Source of the DNA: Streptomyces sp. NL15-2K | Lineage (GTDB): Bacteria; Actinomycetota; Actinomycetes; Streptomycetales; Streptomycetaceae | DNA length: 64,000 nucleotides | Direction: 5' to 3' | Assembly (NCBI RefSeq): GCF_030551255.1 | Contig: NZ_CP130630.1 | Span: forward strand, 9,857,001 to 9,921,000 | Part shown: in pieces, positions 1-7,995 of the stretch | How the letters are laid out: every line of letters starts with the position of its first letter | Numbering within the stretch: position 1 is the first letter of the stretch | The notes under the pieces: generated by a model | What the model saw: only the letters and a program-made list of their open reading frames with translations | Database searches by the model: none | Told to the model about the DNA's origin: nothing | Position numbers and translations under genes: made by a program

Positions 1-1017
1 CGCGGTGGCCAGGCAGTCGGCGAAGCCGCGCTCCAGTTCGTCGCGGTCGAGGTTGCGGCCGATGAAGACCAGCCGGTTGCGGCGGGGTTCGTCGGCCCGC
101 CACGGGGCGCCCTCCTCGCCCATCAGCAGCATGTGGACGCCCTGGAAGACGTACTGCCTGCTGGAACCGGCGATGGCGAGGATGCCCTTGGAGCGGAAGA
201 TGTCGGCGCCCTTGGTGCGCAGCAGGGTGCCGAGCCAGGCGTTGAGGCGGCGGTCGTCGACCTCGCCGTCGAGTTCGATGCCGACGGAGGTGACGGTGGT
301 GTCGTGCTGGTGCTCGGTCTCGGTGAGGAAGGACGGGTCGTCCTTGAGAACCCGGTCCAGGTCGAAGGCGCCGACGTCGAGGATCTGCTTCAGATCGACC
401 TCGGCGTTGCGGGCGCGCAGGATCTGCACCGGGGCGTTGATCGCCTTCACCCGCGCCTCGACCTCGGCGAGGGTCGCCTCGTCGGCCAGGTCGGTCTTGT
501 TGAGCACGATGCGGTCGGCGAAGGCGACCTGCTCGACGGCCTCGTTCTCCACGCCCTCGGGCTTGACCTCGTCCAGGTGCTGGAGGACGTGGGCGGCGTC
601 GACGAGGGTGACGATGGCGTCCAGGCGCAGCTGGGCGGCGATCTCGTCGTCCATGAAGAAGGTCTGGGCGACGGGCGCGGGGTCGGCGAGGCCCGTGGTC
701 TCGATGAGGATGTGGTCGAACTTCTCGCGGCGGCGCATCAGGGCGCCCAGGATGCGGATGAGGTCTCCTCGGACGGTGCAGCAGATGCAGCCGTTGTTCA
801 TCTCGAAGATCTCTTCCTCGGAGTCGAGGACGAGGGCGTCGTCGATGCCGATCTCGCCGAACTCGTTCTCGATCACGGCGATCCTGAGGCCGTGGTGTTC
901 GGTGAGGATCCGGTTGAGCAGAGTGGTCTTGCCGGAGCCGAGGAAGCCGGTCAGGACGGTGACGGGTACTCGCTTGTCGACTTGTGCGCCCGCCGGCGTC
1001 GCTTCGGTGGTCGTCAT
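1..1017 (-). CDS. COG0523 (CobW/ZNG1-type) metal chaperone GTPase, 3' end outside window
   Basis: Read on the minus strand from ATG at 1017, the frame stays open to the window edge, so about 339 codons are visible and the C-terminal part is missing. The P-loop GFLGSGKT (residues about 24-31), the family metal site CICC (about 77-80, in NNGCICCTV), the switch segment IETTGLADP and the base-recognition motif NKTD are all present. COG0523 proteins are cytosolic GTPases that deliver or allocate zinc or other metals. Zur-controlled members serve zinc-starved enzymes. The gene starts 5 nt after the stop of the 93-aa gene and has a GAAGGAG ribosome site inside it. It is the third gene of a zur operon, which makes zinc the likely metal. 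Substrate choice within COG0523 cannot be read from sequence alone. Confidence 0.9.
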   Translation of the reverse strand, partial: MTTTEATPAGAQVDKRVPVTVLTGFLGSGKTTLLNRILTEHHGLRIAVIENEFGEIGIDDALVLDSEEEIFEMNNGCICCTVRGDLIRILGALMRRREKFDHILIETTGLADPAPVAQTFFMDDEIAAQLRLDAIVTLVDAAHVLQHLDEVKPEGVENEAVEQVAFADRIVLNKTDLADEATLAEVEARVKAINAPVQILRARNAEVDLKQILDVGAFDLDRVLKDDPSFLTETEHQHDTTVTSVGIELDGEVDDRRLNAWLGTLLRTKGADIFRSKGILAIAGSSRQYVFQGVHMLLMGEEGAPWRADEPRRNRLVFIGRNLDRDELERGFADCLATA

Positions 1018-1022
1018 CAGGG

Positions 1023-1304
1023 TCAGGCTCCTTCGGGTGTGGTGGTGAGCAGGGCGGCCTTGAGGTCGTCCTCGGTGATCTCGTCGGTGGGCTGGTGCAG
1101 GGTCCAGCGGCGGGGCGGTCCGTTCATGGGGAGCACGCCGACGACCGTCTCCAGGGGCGGGCAGCCCGGTTCGGTGCAGGTGAGCTGGCGAATCACGACG
1201 GCGGTGTCGTCGTCGAGGTCCAGCACAGCGCGCACGATCTCCTTCAGCTCGCGCAGGTGCGGGCTCGGTGCGGCGGGGTTTCCTGGCCCGAATCCCAGGG
1301 GCAT
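1023..1304 (-). CDS. Small conserved protein with CTEPGCPP motif, zur operon
   Basis: This 93-aa protein lies between zur and the COG0523 GTPase. I start it at ATG 1304 rather than at the longer open frame, because a GAGGAG ribosome site lies just upstream and only 14 nt separate it from the zur stop. The only salient motif is a Cys pair in [16 protein letters not shown] near the middle, followed by an acidic C-terminal region. I recognise it as a type of small protein found beside COG0523 genes but know no function. The Cys pair and the operon suggest a metal-related accessory role. That is inference from context. Confidence 0.75.
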   Translation of the reverse strand: MPLGFGPGNPAAPSPHLRELKEIVRAVLDLDDDTAVVIRQLTCTEPGCPPLETVVGVLPMNGPPRRWTLHQPTDEITEDDLKAALLTTTPEGA

Positions 1305-1318
1305 GTCGGCACCTCTCC

Positions 1319-1729
1319 TCAATCGGTGGCGGGTTGGCAGTCGGCGCAGACGCCGGTGAGTTCGACGGTGTGCTCTACCGCGGCGAATCCGGAGTCGGAG
1401 GCGATCCGCCCGGCCCACTCCTCGACGACCTCGGAGTCCACTGGCCGACTGCTGCCGCAGGCGCGGCAGATGAGGTAGTGGCGGTGGCCGTCGCCTGGCC
1501 GCCACCGGTACAGCCGTTCACCGGCGCCAGCTTGGACGACGTCGACCGCGTCCGCGGCCTCCAGGTCCCGCAGTCCTCGGTACACGGTGGTCAGCCCGAT
1601 CCGTGTGCCGTCGGTGGTCATGCGTGCGTGCAGATCCTGAGCGGAGACGAAGTCGCGGCAGTTCGCCAAGGCTTCCAGAAGGGCCGACCGCTGCCGGGTG
1701 GGCCGCTGTTGGGTCGTCGGGTCGCTCAC
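1319..1729 (-). CDS. zur: Zur, zinc-responsive Fur-family repressor
   Basis: The 136-aa Fur-family protein has an N-terminal winged helix (helix about residues 45-60, [14 protein letters not shown]) and a C-terminal dimerisation/metal domain. Two Cys pairs (C88/C91 and C128/C131) form the structural zinc site. H82, H84 and H120 fit the regulatory site. Actinobacterial Zur represses zinc uptake, zinc-independent ribosomal proteins, COG0523 chaperones and, in S. coelicolor, the coelibactin cluster. Here it heads a three-gene operon, and a Zur-box-like sequence lies 32 nt upstream, which suggests autoregulation. Near-consensus boxes stand before the importer, the NRPS operon and znuA in this window, so Zur is the obvious master regulator. 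A Fur or Nur identity is less likely given the box sequences and gene context. Confidence 0.9.
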   Translation of the reverse strand: MSDPTTQQRPTRQRSALLEALANCRDFVSAQDLHARMTTDGTRIGLTTVYRGLRDLEAADAVDVVQAGAGERLYRWRPGDGHRHYLICRACGSSRPVDSEVVEEWAGRIASDSGFAAVEHTVELTGVCADCQPATD

Positions 1730-1760
1730 ACCAACCTCCTAGTGCCGTACCCGAATCAGA

Positions 1761-1775
1761 TGAAAATGAAATCCA
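1761..1775 (-). promoter_or_regulatory. Zur-box-like site upstream of zur
   Basis: TGAAAATGAAATCCA on the plus strand keeps the left arm of the TGAAAATCATTTTCA-type actinobacterial Zur box, but the right arm is degenerate. It lies 32 nt upstream of the zur start, where an operator would act. The weak right arm keeps confidence moderate. Confidence 0.5.
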
Positions 1776-2326
1776 TAACCATATGAACGTTAGCTCATGT
1801 ATGGGTGGGTGCGCTAGTCAAAGTGGGTGCGCCCCGCTGATCAGGAGGTTCTCGTCGACCTGTTTCTCATGGGCGGCTGGTGGCAGGGCTTCCGTCAGCC
1901 GAGCAGTAGTAGGTGGCTAAGCGTGCGCTTCTCGGGCAGAGGGCCGGGGTGGATGAGGGTTGGTACGGAGTGGGAGTGCCGGTCGGGCCGCGTGGTCCTC
2001 AACGGTCCGCCCGCACGCGGAAATTGCATGACGAGGTCGAGCGTCTACTGCCGGCTCGGTGATTGGCATCTGCGCCTCGTTGTCGAGGCGCTCAGTCGCG
2101 CGGCCCACCGGGTGAGCGGGTAGGCATCGCAGAGCGACTCGGGGGTTCCGGGGCTGACGAGTGGCTTCAATGCTCCAAGTTGGCCATGTTTTCCGGCTTG
2201 AGTCGGCCCCCTGGCGGATGTAGGGGGAGCGTTTGGGTGTTCCAGTCTCGTCTGGCCCCACCTGGCCCTGGGAGGGGAACCGTCGCGGTAGGCCATCCAG
2301 TCGTCTGAGGATGCACGGGGAAACCG
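1776..2326. other. Intergenic stretch without supported gene
   Basis: Several short open frames exist on both strands, but none has a recognisable domain or convincing start context. A short direct repeat of GTGGGTGCGC occurs near 1804-1832. No Zur box was seen near the following gene. Confidence 0.5.
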
Positions 2327-3247
2327 GTGGAACGTCCGTTGCTTCTGCTCGACGTGGACGGGGTGCTCAACCCGTTCGCTGCCCCGGCCTGCCAGGAGGG
2401 CAACCAGGTGAGCTGTTCGGCGATCAGTGCACCCGTGGTGGTCGGAGTCGAGGCGTCGTCGTTCATGGTGGACGTCGGTTGCGTTCATCAGGCGGTACGG
2501 CTGTGGAGCGGATGTGAGTGCGGTGAGGCCCTGAGCCCGGCCGAGGCCGCCGTTCGGCAGGTGGAGGCGGCGGACGTACTGCTCGTGCCGGCTCCCGCGG
2601 GCGGCGACGGCGAACAGGCGTCTGTCGCGGCCGCGTTGGCCTCCCAGCTCAACCCACGTGCCCGCCTCGTAACACCTCCGGACATCGACGGAGCCGGGCC
2701 CGAGCTGCCGGCCTCGCTCGTCCGGGCCGCGCCTCCTGACGCCGAGGGTGAGTGGAAGGCGCGACTTGAGCCGGTGACGGTTCCCGCTACGCGATACGGC
2801 GCCGGCCGAGGAGTGGAGACGGTGCTCTGGCGGTCCCGCCGCCCCCTGCACCCCGGGCGGCTGGCGGACGCGCTCCCCGTCGCGATGCGCGGTGTTGTCC
2901 GCGGCCGGGGCCACCTGCGGCTGTGCAGCCGTCCCGACTCCGTCGTGACCTGGCGTTCGGCCGGGGCCCACCTGGAGTTGAGGGAGGCGGACCGCTGGCT
3001 GGAGTCGGCGGACGCGCGCGCCTGGCAGGCCGTATCCCCGCAGCGGCGCGCCTTTGCCTCCTGGTTCTGGGACGACTACTACGGCGAACGCCGCAACGAG
3101 ATCACCCTGACCGGAACCAGCCTCGACGGGCCGGCGATCCGCTCGGCACTGGACGCGGCCCTGCTCACCGATGCCGAGCTGTCACTGGGCCAGGAGGGCT
3201 GGACCACGGTCCCGGACCCGCTCCTTGGCAGTGCCGGTACCCGGTGA
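2327..3247 (+). pseudogene. COG0523 GTPase remnant fused to the first residues of a HAD-like protein
   Basis: The 306-aa frame opens with MERPLLLLDVDGVLNPFAA, the typical start of Streptomyces HAD-type phosphatases (DVDGVLNP). After about 25 residues the sequence changes character. The middle resembles the part of a COG0523 protein after its GTPase site. Residues about 163-303 form the CobW C-terminal domain (VVRGRGHLRLCSRPDS, W-D-x-x-x-GERRNEI, LD-x-ALLTDAEL). The P-loop, the CxCC motif and the NKxD motif are all missing. This looks like a deletion or recombination chimera rather than a working GTPase. It may be translated, since the frame is intact from GTG 2327, but it should not bind GTP. 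It sits beside a complete COG0523 gene in the zur operon. Confidence 0.7.
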
Positions 3248-3256
3248 CCGTGTGCG

Positions 3257-4084
3257 TCAGGGCAGGCGGACCAGGCTGAGCCGGTACTCCTCGACCTGAG
3301 GCAGATACTGCGCGGCGAGACCGCTCAGCATCTCCTGGGTGGCGGCCGGAAGTTCGTCGTACATCGGGGCGGGAAGGCTGCTGAGCGTGTGGGAGGCCAG
3401 TACCTGGGCTCCGGGCCGCCACTCGGCGAGCCCCGCCGGATCGGCGCAGGTCCACTGCATCCGGGCCTCCACCTTGCTGAGCGCGTCGTGCTGGTCCTGG
3501 GTGCCGACGATGCCGGGGCCGGCGGTGTCGAGGGCCAGCGTCGAGCCGGGGAAGTGCCTGGCCAGCAGGTCGATGACGTGGTGGACGTCCACCTCGGTGA
3601 GGAAGGGCAGCACGGCTTCCGCGGCGAAGAAGTACGGGCCGCCGGAGTCCGCGGCGACGGTCTTCGCCCACGCCTCGTCCGTGACCGACGCGGCGATCAT
3701 CGTGCGGCGTGACGTGTCGGCGAAGAAGGCGCGGCGCAGCTCGATCACGTCGGGCAGATCGAGCTCGAACCAGCGGGCCCGGCCGTTGTCGGCGCGTTCA
3801 TAGCGGGTGTTGAGGCCCGTGCCGATCTCCACCACGGTGCCGGCGGGATGGACGGCGAGGAAGTCGGTCACCCAGCGGTCGAACAAGCTGGTGCGCAGGA
3901 CCGCACCGGTCAGGCTGGGTAGATCGTCGAAGCGGGCGAAGCCGTAGTCGATCGCCGCGACGATCTCCTCGGCGCGGGGGTCGGCGAGGATCGCGTCCTC
4001 CTTGCGGCTCTCCACCGCCCGGCCGTACAGCGGGATCAGAAGGGTTTCCTGGACCGTGCCCAGGTCTGCGCCGCGCTGCGTCAT
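3257..4084 (-). CDS. SAM-dependent O-methyltransferase, leucine carboxyl methyltransferase/PPM1-like family
   Basis: I start this 275-aa protein at ATG 4084, preceded by GGGGAGG at good spacing. A 12-codon longer frame would run close to the operator-like sequence. The SAM-binding motif is VVEIGTGLNTRYER (residues about 88-101), followed by an acidic strand (WFELDLPDVIELR) and FFAAEAVLPFL, the pattern of PF04072-type methyltransferases. Such enzymes methylate carboxyl or hydroxyl groups of small molecules in Streptomyces natural-product clusters. A half-conserved Zur box lies about 40 nt upstream, which suggests it belongs to the zinc-limitation response, perhaps as a tailoring enzyme. The substrate is unknown. 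Confidence 0.8.
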   Translation of the reverse strand: MTQRGADLGTVQETLLIPLYGRAVESRKEDAILADPRAEEIVAAIDYGFARFDDLPSLTGAVLRTSLFDRWVTDFLAVHPAGTVVEIGTGLNTRYERADNGRARWFELDLPDVIELRRAFFADTSRRTMIAASVTDEAWAKTVAADSGGPYFFAAEAVLPFLTEVDVHHVIDLLARHFPGSTLALDTAGPGIVGTQDQHDALSKVEARMQWTCADPAGLAEWRPGAQVLASHTLSSLPAPMYDELPAATQEMLSGLAAQYLPQVEEYRLSLVRLP

Positions 4085-4123
4085 GACCGCCTCCCCAGCT
4101 CTCACGAGTGGGGGCGACATTAA

Positions 4124-4138
4124 TGAAAATGGATCCGA
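4124..4138 (-). promoter_or_regulatory. Partial Zur box before the methyltransferase
   Basis: TGAAAATGGATCCGA has an exact left arm TGAAAAT of the Zur box, but the right arm departs from TTTTCA. It sits about 40 nt upstream of the methyltransferase start. Weak site, supported mainly by position and by the other boxes in the window. Confidence 0.4.
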
Positions 4139-4150
4139 TTAACAAGAGAT

Positions 4151-4182
4151 GCCCGGCGCCGTGGTGCGCGACGGCGCCGGGC
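4151..4182 (-). terminator. Perfect 12-bp stem-loop after the ArsR gene
   Basis: GCCCGGCGCCGT (4151-4162) pairs without mismatch with ACGGCGCCGGGC (4171-4182) around an 8-nt loop. The last base overlaps the stop of the ArsR-family gene. There is no U-tract, as is common for Streptomyces hairpin terminators. It separates the regulator from the methyltransferase promoter. Confidence 0.7.
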
Positions 4183-4502
4183 TACTCCTGTGCGTGCCGG
4201 ATGGCGTCCAGCACGATGTGGGCGACGTGGTCGTCGGTGAGGCAGTACTGGATCTCGCGAGCTTGCCGTCGAGTCGTCACGATGCGGGAGTTGCGCAGGA
4301 CCCGAAGGTGCTGGGAGGCCAGCGGCTGGCTCACCCCGAGGGCGGCGACCAGTTCGTGGACGTACTTTCCGCCCTGGGACAGCTCGCGCACGATGCCGAG
4401 GCGCACGGGGGACGCCAGCGCCTTCAGTAGGTCACTGGCGGCCTGCAGGTCGCGTAGCGGCTCGTCCGTCAAGGCCGTCGAAGAGGGTGGAGTGGTCGTC
4501 AC
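4182..4502 (-). CDS. ArsR/SmtB-family metalloregulator with alpha-5 zinc site
   Basis: This 106-aa winged-helix repressor has the recognition region SQPLASQHLRVLRNSRIV. Its C-terminal helix reads DDHVAHIVLDAIRHAQE. The spacing D-x-H-(10)-H-x-x-E matches the alpha-5 metal site of SmtB and CzrA, where Asp, His, His and Glu from two subunits bind zinc and release DNA. No alpha-3 Cys site is visible. It therefore probably senses zinc (or Co/Ni) excess, the opposite of Zur. The start is GTG 4502. I see no clear ribosome site, so the mRNA may be leaderless. A motif overlapping its promoter recurs before the adjacent His-rich gene, which suggests one operator for both. It ends at a strong hairpin. 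Confidence 0.88.
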   Translation of the reverse strand: MTTTPPSSTALTDEPLRDLQAASDLLKALASPVRLGIVRELSQGGKYVHELVAALGVSQPLASQHLRVLRNSRIVTTRRQAREIQYCLTDDHVAHIVLDAIRHAQE

Positions 4503-4509
4503 ATGCGCA

Positions 4510-4523
4510 CATTAGCATGTGGC
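4510..4523 (-). promoter_or_regulatory. Putative ArsR operator, copy 1
   Basis: CATTAGCATGTGGC lies immediately upstream of the ArsR start. The same 14-mer with two transitions recurs at 4935-4948, upstream of the His-rich gene. It is part of an imperfect ACATGC/GCATGT inverted repeat (4501-4520). Assignment to this ArsR protein is inferred from the shared position. Confidence 0.5.
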
Positions 4524-4567
4524 AACGGTTTTCGGTTGCCGTTCCGTTTTGCCGAAGGTGCCCCGGT

Positions 4568-4870
4568 TCAGTGGTCGTCCCAGTGTCCGTCGTGGGCGGC
4601 GTGACGGTGGCCGTCGTGCACGTAGTCGACGTGGTCCTCGTGCGGTACGGCGACGTGGCCACAGCCCTCGCCGTGCTCGTGAGTGTGGCCCTCGTGGCTG
4701 GCGTGGCCGGTCTTCGCACACTCGTCGACGTGGTCCTCGTGGACGCGGTGGAGGTGGCCGTCGTGGGCGTAGTCGGTGTGGTCGCCGTGCGGGATGGCGA
4801 CGTGGCCACAGCCCTCGCCGTGGGTGTGGGTGTGACTGTCGTGCGTGCGGTGTTCGGTGGCGGTGGTCAT
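4568..4870 (-). CDS. Histidine-rich metal-binding protein, two internal repeats
   Basis: The 100-aa protein contains 27 histidines and 3 cysteines (C21, C51 and C71, two of them in GEGCGH). It is built as two similar halves, each holding H-T-H-x-HGEGCGHVA, then PHxDHxDYxHDGHxH. There is no signal peptide and no membrane segment, so it is probably cytosolic. This HGEGCGH/DHVDY-type small protein family is widespread and often annotated loosely as zinc-related. Zinc buffering or chaperoning is plausible but unproven. ATG 4870 has GGAG six bases upstream. The SmtB-type regulator lies just downstream and shares a promoter motif with it, so induction by excess metal is the likely control. Confidence 0.85.
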   Translation of the reverse strand: MTTATEHRTHDSHTHTHGEGCGHVAIPHGDHTDYAHDGHLHRVHEDHVDECAKTGHASHEGHTHEHGEGCGHVAVPHEDHVDYVHDGHRHAAHDGHWDDH

Positions 4871-4934
4871 CTCGTGCTCCTGGTCGCGCTCTTGGGTTGC
4901 CTGTGGCTCGTGCTCCGCAGGCCGTGCGTGGCGA

Positions 4935-4948
4935 CATTAACATATGGC
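4935..4948 (-). promoter_or_regulatory. Putative ArsR operator, copy 2
   Basis: CATTAACATATGGC matches the copy at 4510-4523 at 12 of 14 positions and lies about 65 nt upstream of the His-rich gene start. The rest of 4949-5350 shows no gene that I can support. Confidence 0.5.
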
Positions 4949-5350
4949 GATCCATGCATGTGAAGTCCATGCGTTTCCGGGCGCGGAAAGCAGTCCCCCG
5001 TTGCCCGCGTGGCCGCGGCGGCCGGTGTGTCACGCAGGCCAAGGTCCAGGTGCTCCAGACACCGAACTCGTCGGCCCTGTCACGCTGTCGGTGTACAAGC
5101 CGGGGCCCGACCCCTTACGGATGGTGCAAGCAGCACGAGCCGAGAGTTGAGAAGCGGCCCGCAGCCCGAGGCGACCAAGCGGCAGGTCCGACCGTCTCCT
5201 GATGCCGGGACAAGCGAAACGTGCCTGGCCTGCAACCGCCGAGGCCTGTCTTCCGGAGGCCGCCGTCAAGGCGAACCTCGCCATAAGATCCGCCACCGAA
5301 CGCCCTATGGCCGCAGAGGAGTTGACGGGACTCACTCCTCGCCTCTATCT

Positions 5351-5365
5351 TGAAAATCGTTTTCA
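5351..5365 (+). promoter_or_regulatory. Zur box of the metallophore importer operon
   Basis: TGAAAATCGTTTTCA has perfect TGAAAA/TTTTCA arms and is followed by TTAA, matching the known Streptomyces Zur operator in form. It lies 51 nt upstream of the solute-binding protein start. Confidence 0.85.
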
Positions 5366-5416
5366 TTAAGTTGGTTGTGGCATGTGGTGCGCACAGGCGA
5401 GCGAGAGGCTGATCTC

Positions 5417-7000
5417 ATGGCAGGTGGACTGACCCGTCGGCAAGCGCTGCGCGCAGGCGCTTGGGTGATGGCAACGGCCGGCGCCATGTCCGCCACTACC
5501 TCTTGTTCGTCCAGCGAGACCGCCTCATCGGCGAGGTCCTCAGGCCCGCCCAGACGAGGCGGCACGCTTCGCGCCGCATTCGTTGGCGGTGGCGCCGCCG
5601 AGACCCTCAACCCGTACCGCGGGTCGACTGCGCTCGACTTCTCACGCGCCAGGGCCTTGCACGCGTCCCTGGGCGACCTGGACCCCGGCGCACCGGAGGG
5701 TGTCCGCTACAACGTTCTCTCCGGGATCGACATCGCGCCGGACCTGTCCCGATACACCCTCCGGCTCCGGCCGGGGCTGACTTTCTCCGACGGCTCCAAG
5801 CTGACCGTACGCGACGTGATCTACTCGCTGGACTACGTGGCGCGCAACGCCACTACACCGACGTACAAGCTCTTCGCCGCGGACTTCGATCTCGACGCCG
5901 CTCGCGTGGAGAACGACCACACCCTGGTGTTGCCGACCTCTCGGCCCGTCACCGACGGACGCACCTTGCTCTGCTTCGGAACCAACCTTGTGTTCAAGGA
6001 GGGGACCAAGGAGTTCACCGCGAACATGCCGACTTCCGGGCCGTTCCGGCTCACCGAGTTCGAGGCAGGACGCGGCGCCACACTCGTCCGAAACGACAAC
6101 TTCCGGGCCCCGGGCGGCAAAGGGCCGTATCTCGACGGCCTGGAGCTGCTGTCCATCTCCGACGCCGAGGCCCGGCTGAACGCCCTGCGCGGCAAACAGG
6201 CCGACTTCGTCCATCAGTTGTCTCCGGCGCAGGTGCGCACCTTGCAAGGAGACACCTCGATGAAGATCACCGAGTCGCGCCCGCCCTCGGTGACGGCGCT
6301 GACGTTCTCCCTCAACATGTCGGCGCTGCCGTTCAACGATCCGCGAGTGCGCAGGGCCTTCAAACTCGCCGTCGACCGGCAGCAGATCCTTGACACTGTC
6401 CTCTTCGGGCGGGGAACGCTCGGCAATGACCTCTTCTCGCAGGGCTTTCCCGATTACGACCGCACCATCGAGCAGCGGCCGCACGACCCCGACCAGGCAA
6501 GGTCACTGCTGCGCCAGGCCGGCGCGGAGAAGCTGTCCGTCACTTTGACCACCGGCCCGGAGTTGCCGGGGATGGTGGAGACCGCCACGTTGTACGCGGA
6601 GCAGCTCAAGAACATCGGTGTGACCGTGAAGCTCCGCGAACTGCCCGCGGGGCAGCTCTTCGCCGACCCGGCCGCTTACGCCAGGCTTCCCTTCGTCGGC
6701 AACTACGGGCCTCCGGCGCCGGCCTTGCTCTACTACCAGATCACCTCCGGCGCCGGGAACCCCTACGCCTTCGGCTGGAACCGGCCTGACATCGACCGCA
6801 AGGTGGTCGCCGCCAGGTCCACTCCTGGTGCCAAGGCCAACGCCCTGAACCATGAAATCCAGCGCACGCTGTGGGACGAGGGAAACGCCGTCATTCCGGT
6901 GTTCAAGCCGGACGTCAGCGCCCAAGTGCCCAACCTCATCGGTGTCGAGAAGGGTCTGTTCGAGCAGTTCCCGAGTTTCGCCGAGGCTTCGCTGCAATGA
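5417..7000 (+). CDS. Peptide/nickel-type ABC importer, solute-binding lipoprotein
   Basis: I start at ATG 5417, preceded by GAGAGG, rather than at the earlier in-frame ATG 5375. The 527-aa protein opens with a twin-arginine segment (TRRQALRAG), a hydrophobic stretch and a Cys in ATTSCSSS that fits a lipoprotein site. Residues about 45-520 follow the SBP_bac_5 fold of DppA/NikA/OppA proteins: GGTLRAAF near the start, ending of the N-lobe at LSRYTLRLRPGLTFSDG, and FNDPRVRRAFKLAVDRQQIL in the central lobe. Members such as CntA and NikA bind metal-metallophore complexes. The perfect Zur box and the facing NRPS operon suggest it captures the Zn-loaded product of this cluster. It is first in a four-gene operon with ATGA overlaps. 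Confidence 0.88.
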   Translation: MAGGLTRRQALRAGAWVMATAGAMSATTSCSSSETASSARSSGPPRRGGTLRAAFVGGGAAETLNPYRGSTALDFSRARALHASLGDLDPGAPEGVRYNVLSGIDIAPDLSRYTLRLRPGLTFSDGSKLTVRDVIYSLDYVARNATTPTYKLFAADFDLDAARVENDHTLVLPTSRPVTDGRTLLCFGTNLVFKEGTKEFTANMPTSGPFRLTEFEAGRGATLVRNDNFRAPGGKGPYLDGLELLSISDAEARLNALRGKQADFVHQLSPAQVRTLQGDTSMKITESRPPSVTALTFSLNMSALPFNDPRVRRAFKLAVDRQQILDTVLFGRGTLGNDLFSQGFPDYDRTIEQRPHDPDQARSLLRQAGAEKLSVTLTTGPELPGMVETATLYAEQLKNIGVTVKLRELPAGQLFADPAAYARLPFVGNYGPPAPALLYYQITSGAGNPYAFGWNRPDIDRKVVAARSTPGAKANALNHEIQRTLWDEGNAVIPVFKPDVSAQVPNLIGVEKGLFEQFPSFAEASLQ

Positions 7001-7995
7001 CGGACACCGCCACGGGCTGGGGCCGGTTCGTCCTGCTCCGACTGCTGGGCACGTTGGTTGCTCTCCTCGCGCTCTCCGTGGTGATCTTCGCTGCCACCGA
7101 GATCCTTCCGGGCGACGCCGCCGGAGCGATCGCTGGGACCGGCGCGTCCGCGGAGCAGGTCGCGAAGGTCCGCACCGAGCTCGGTCTGGATCAACCGGCG
7201 GCCCAGCGATACGCGGAGTGGATCGCCGACGCGGCCTGCGGCGATCTGGGCACCGCCTACCTCGGGAGCCGGGACGTCAGCGACGTCCTGGCCGACCGCA
7301 TACCCGCGAGCCTCCTGCTGGTCGGTCTGGTGTACCTGCTGGCCGTCCCATGTGGGGTGTTGCTCGGTGCGGCCGCCGGGTTCGGCTCGGTCGGCGGTCG
7401 GCGTGGTCGGTCGGCTGACCGCATGATCTCTGTCCTGCTGCTCGGTGCCATCGGGATGCCCGAGTTCCTCCTGGCCGGGCTCCTGCTGTCCCTTGTCGCC
7501 GTAGGCCTTGGTCTGGTCCCGGCGGTCTCCCTGGTGCCGCCCGGCACCAGCCCGCTCGACGTGCCGGAAACCCTGGTCCTCCCCGTGCTGACGCTGGCTG
7601 TGCTCGCCACCGCAGCCGTCGCCCGGCTGATCAGAGCCTCGGTGGCCGACGTGCTGGCCACCCCGTACATCGAGTCGGCGAGGCTCTCCGGAGTACGAGG
7701 ATGGGCACTGGTCATCCGGCACGTGCTGCCCAATGCGCTCGCCCCGACCGTGCAGGCCCTCGCGGTGAGCACCGGTGGCATGATCGGCGGCACCGCCGTC
7801 GTGGAGTCGATCTTCCAGTATCCCGGCGTGGGCAGCACACTGCGGAGCGCGGTCGCGGCCCGGGATGTCCCGCTCGTGCAGGGCATCGCCCTCACCCTGT
7901 GCGCGATCACCCTGCTGGTTCTGCTCTTCGCGGACCTGGTGACCAGGCTGCTCACACCCGCCCAGCGCACGGCTTCCGCCGGAGCACCGTCATGA
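6997..7995 (+). CDS. ABC importer permease, DppB/NikB type
   Basis: The 332-aa membrane protein belongs to the BPD_transp_1 family. It has an N-terminal transmembrane helix (residues about 9-31), a periplasm-facing segment with EILPGDAAGA, and later helices containing the EAA-type loop (YIESARLSGVRGWALVIRHVLPNAL) that contacts the ATPase. The true start is ATG 6997 inside the stop of the binding-protein gene (ATGA), not the longer upstream frame. It forms the channel with the next gene product. In Opp/Nik/Cnt systems the first permease has this length and this loop. Confidence 0.9.
   Translation: MTDTATGWGRFVLLRLLGTLVALLALSVVIFAATEILPGDAAGAIAGTGASAEQVAKVRTELGLDQPAAQRYAEWIADAACGDLGTAYLGSRDVSDVLADRIPASLLLVGLVYLLAVPCGVLLGAAAGFGSVGGRRGRSADRMISVLLLGAIGMPEFLLAGLLLSLVAVGLGLVPAVSLVPPGTSPLDVPETLVLPVLTLAVLATAAVARLIRASVADVLATPYIESARLSGVRGWALVIRHVLPNALAPTVQALAVSTGGMIGGTAVVESIFQYPGVGSTLRSAVAARDVPLVQGIALTLCAITLLVLLFADLVTRLLTPAQRTASAGAPS

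Noticed and set aside
5..1359. Plus-strand frames at the left end
   Set aside because: They are antisense to the COG0523 gene, which has clear P-loop and CICC motifs.
4568..4870. His-rich gene as a ribosomal peptide precursor
   Set aside because: No leader/core layout and no modifying enzymes nearby. Repeats fit a metal-binding protein.
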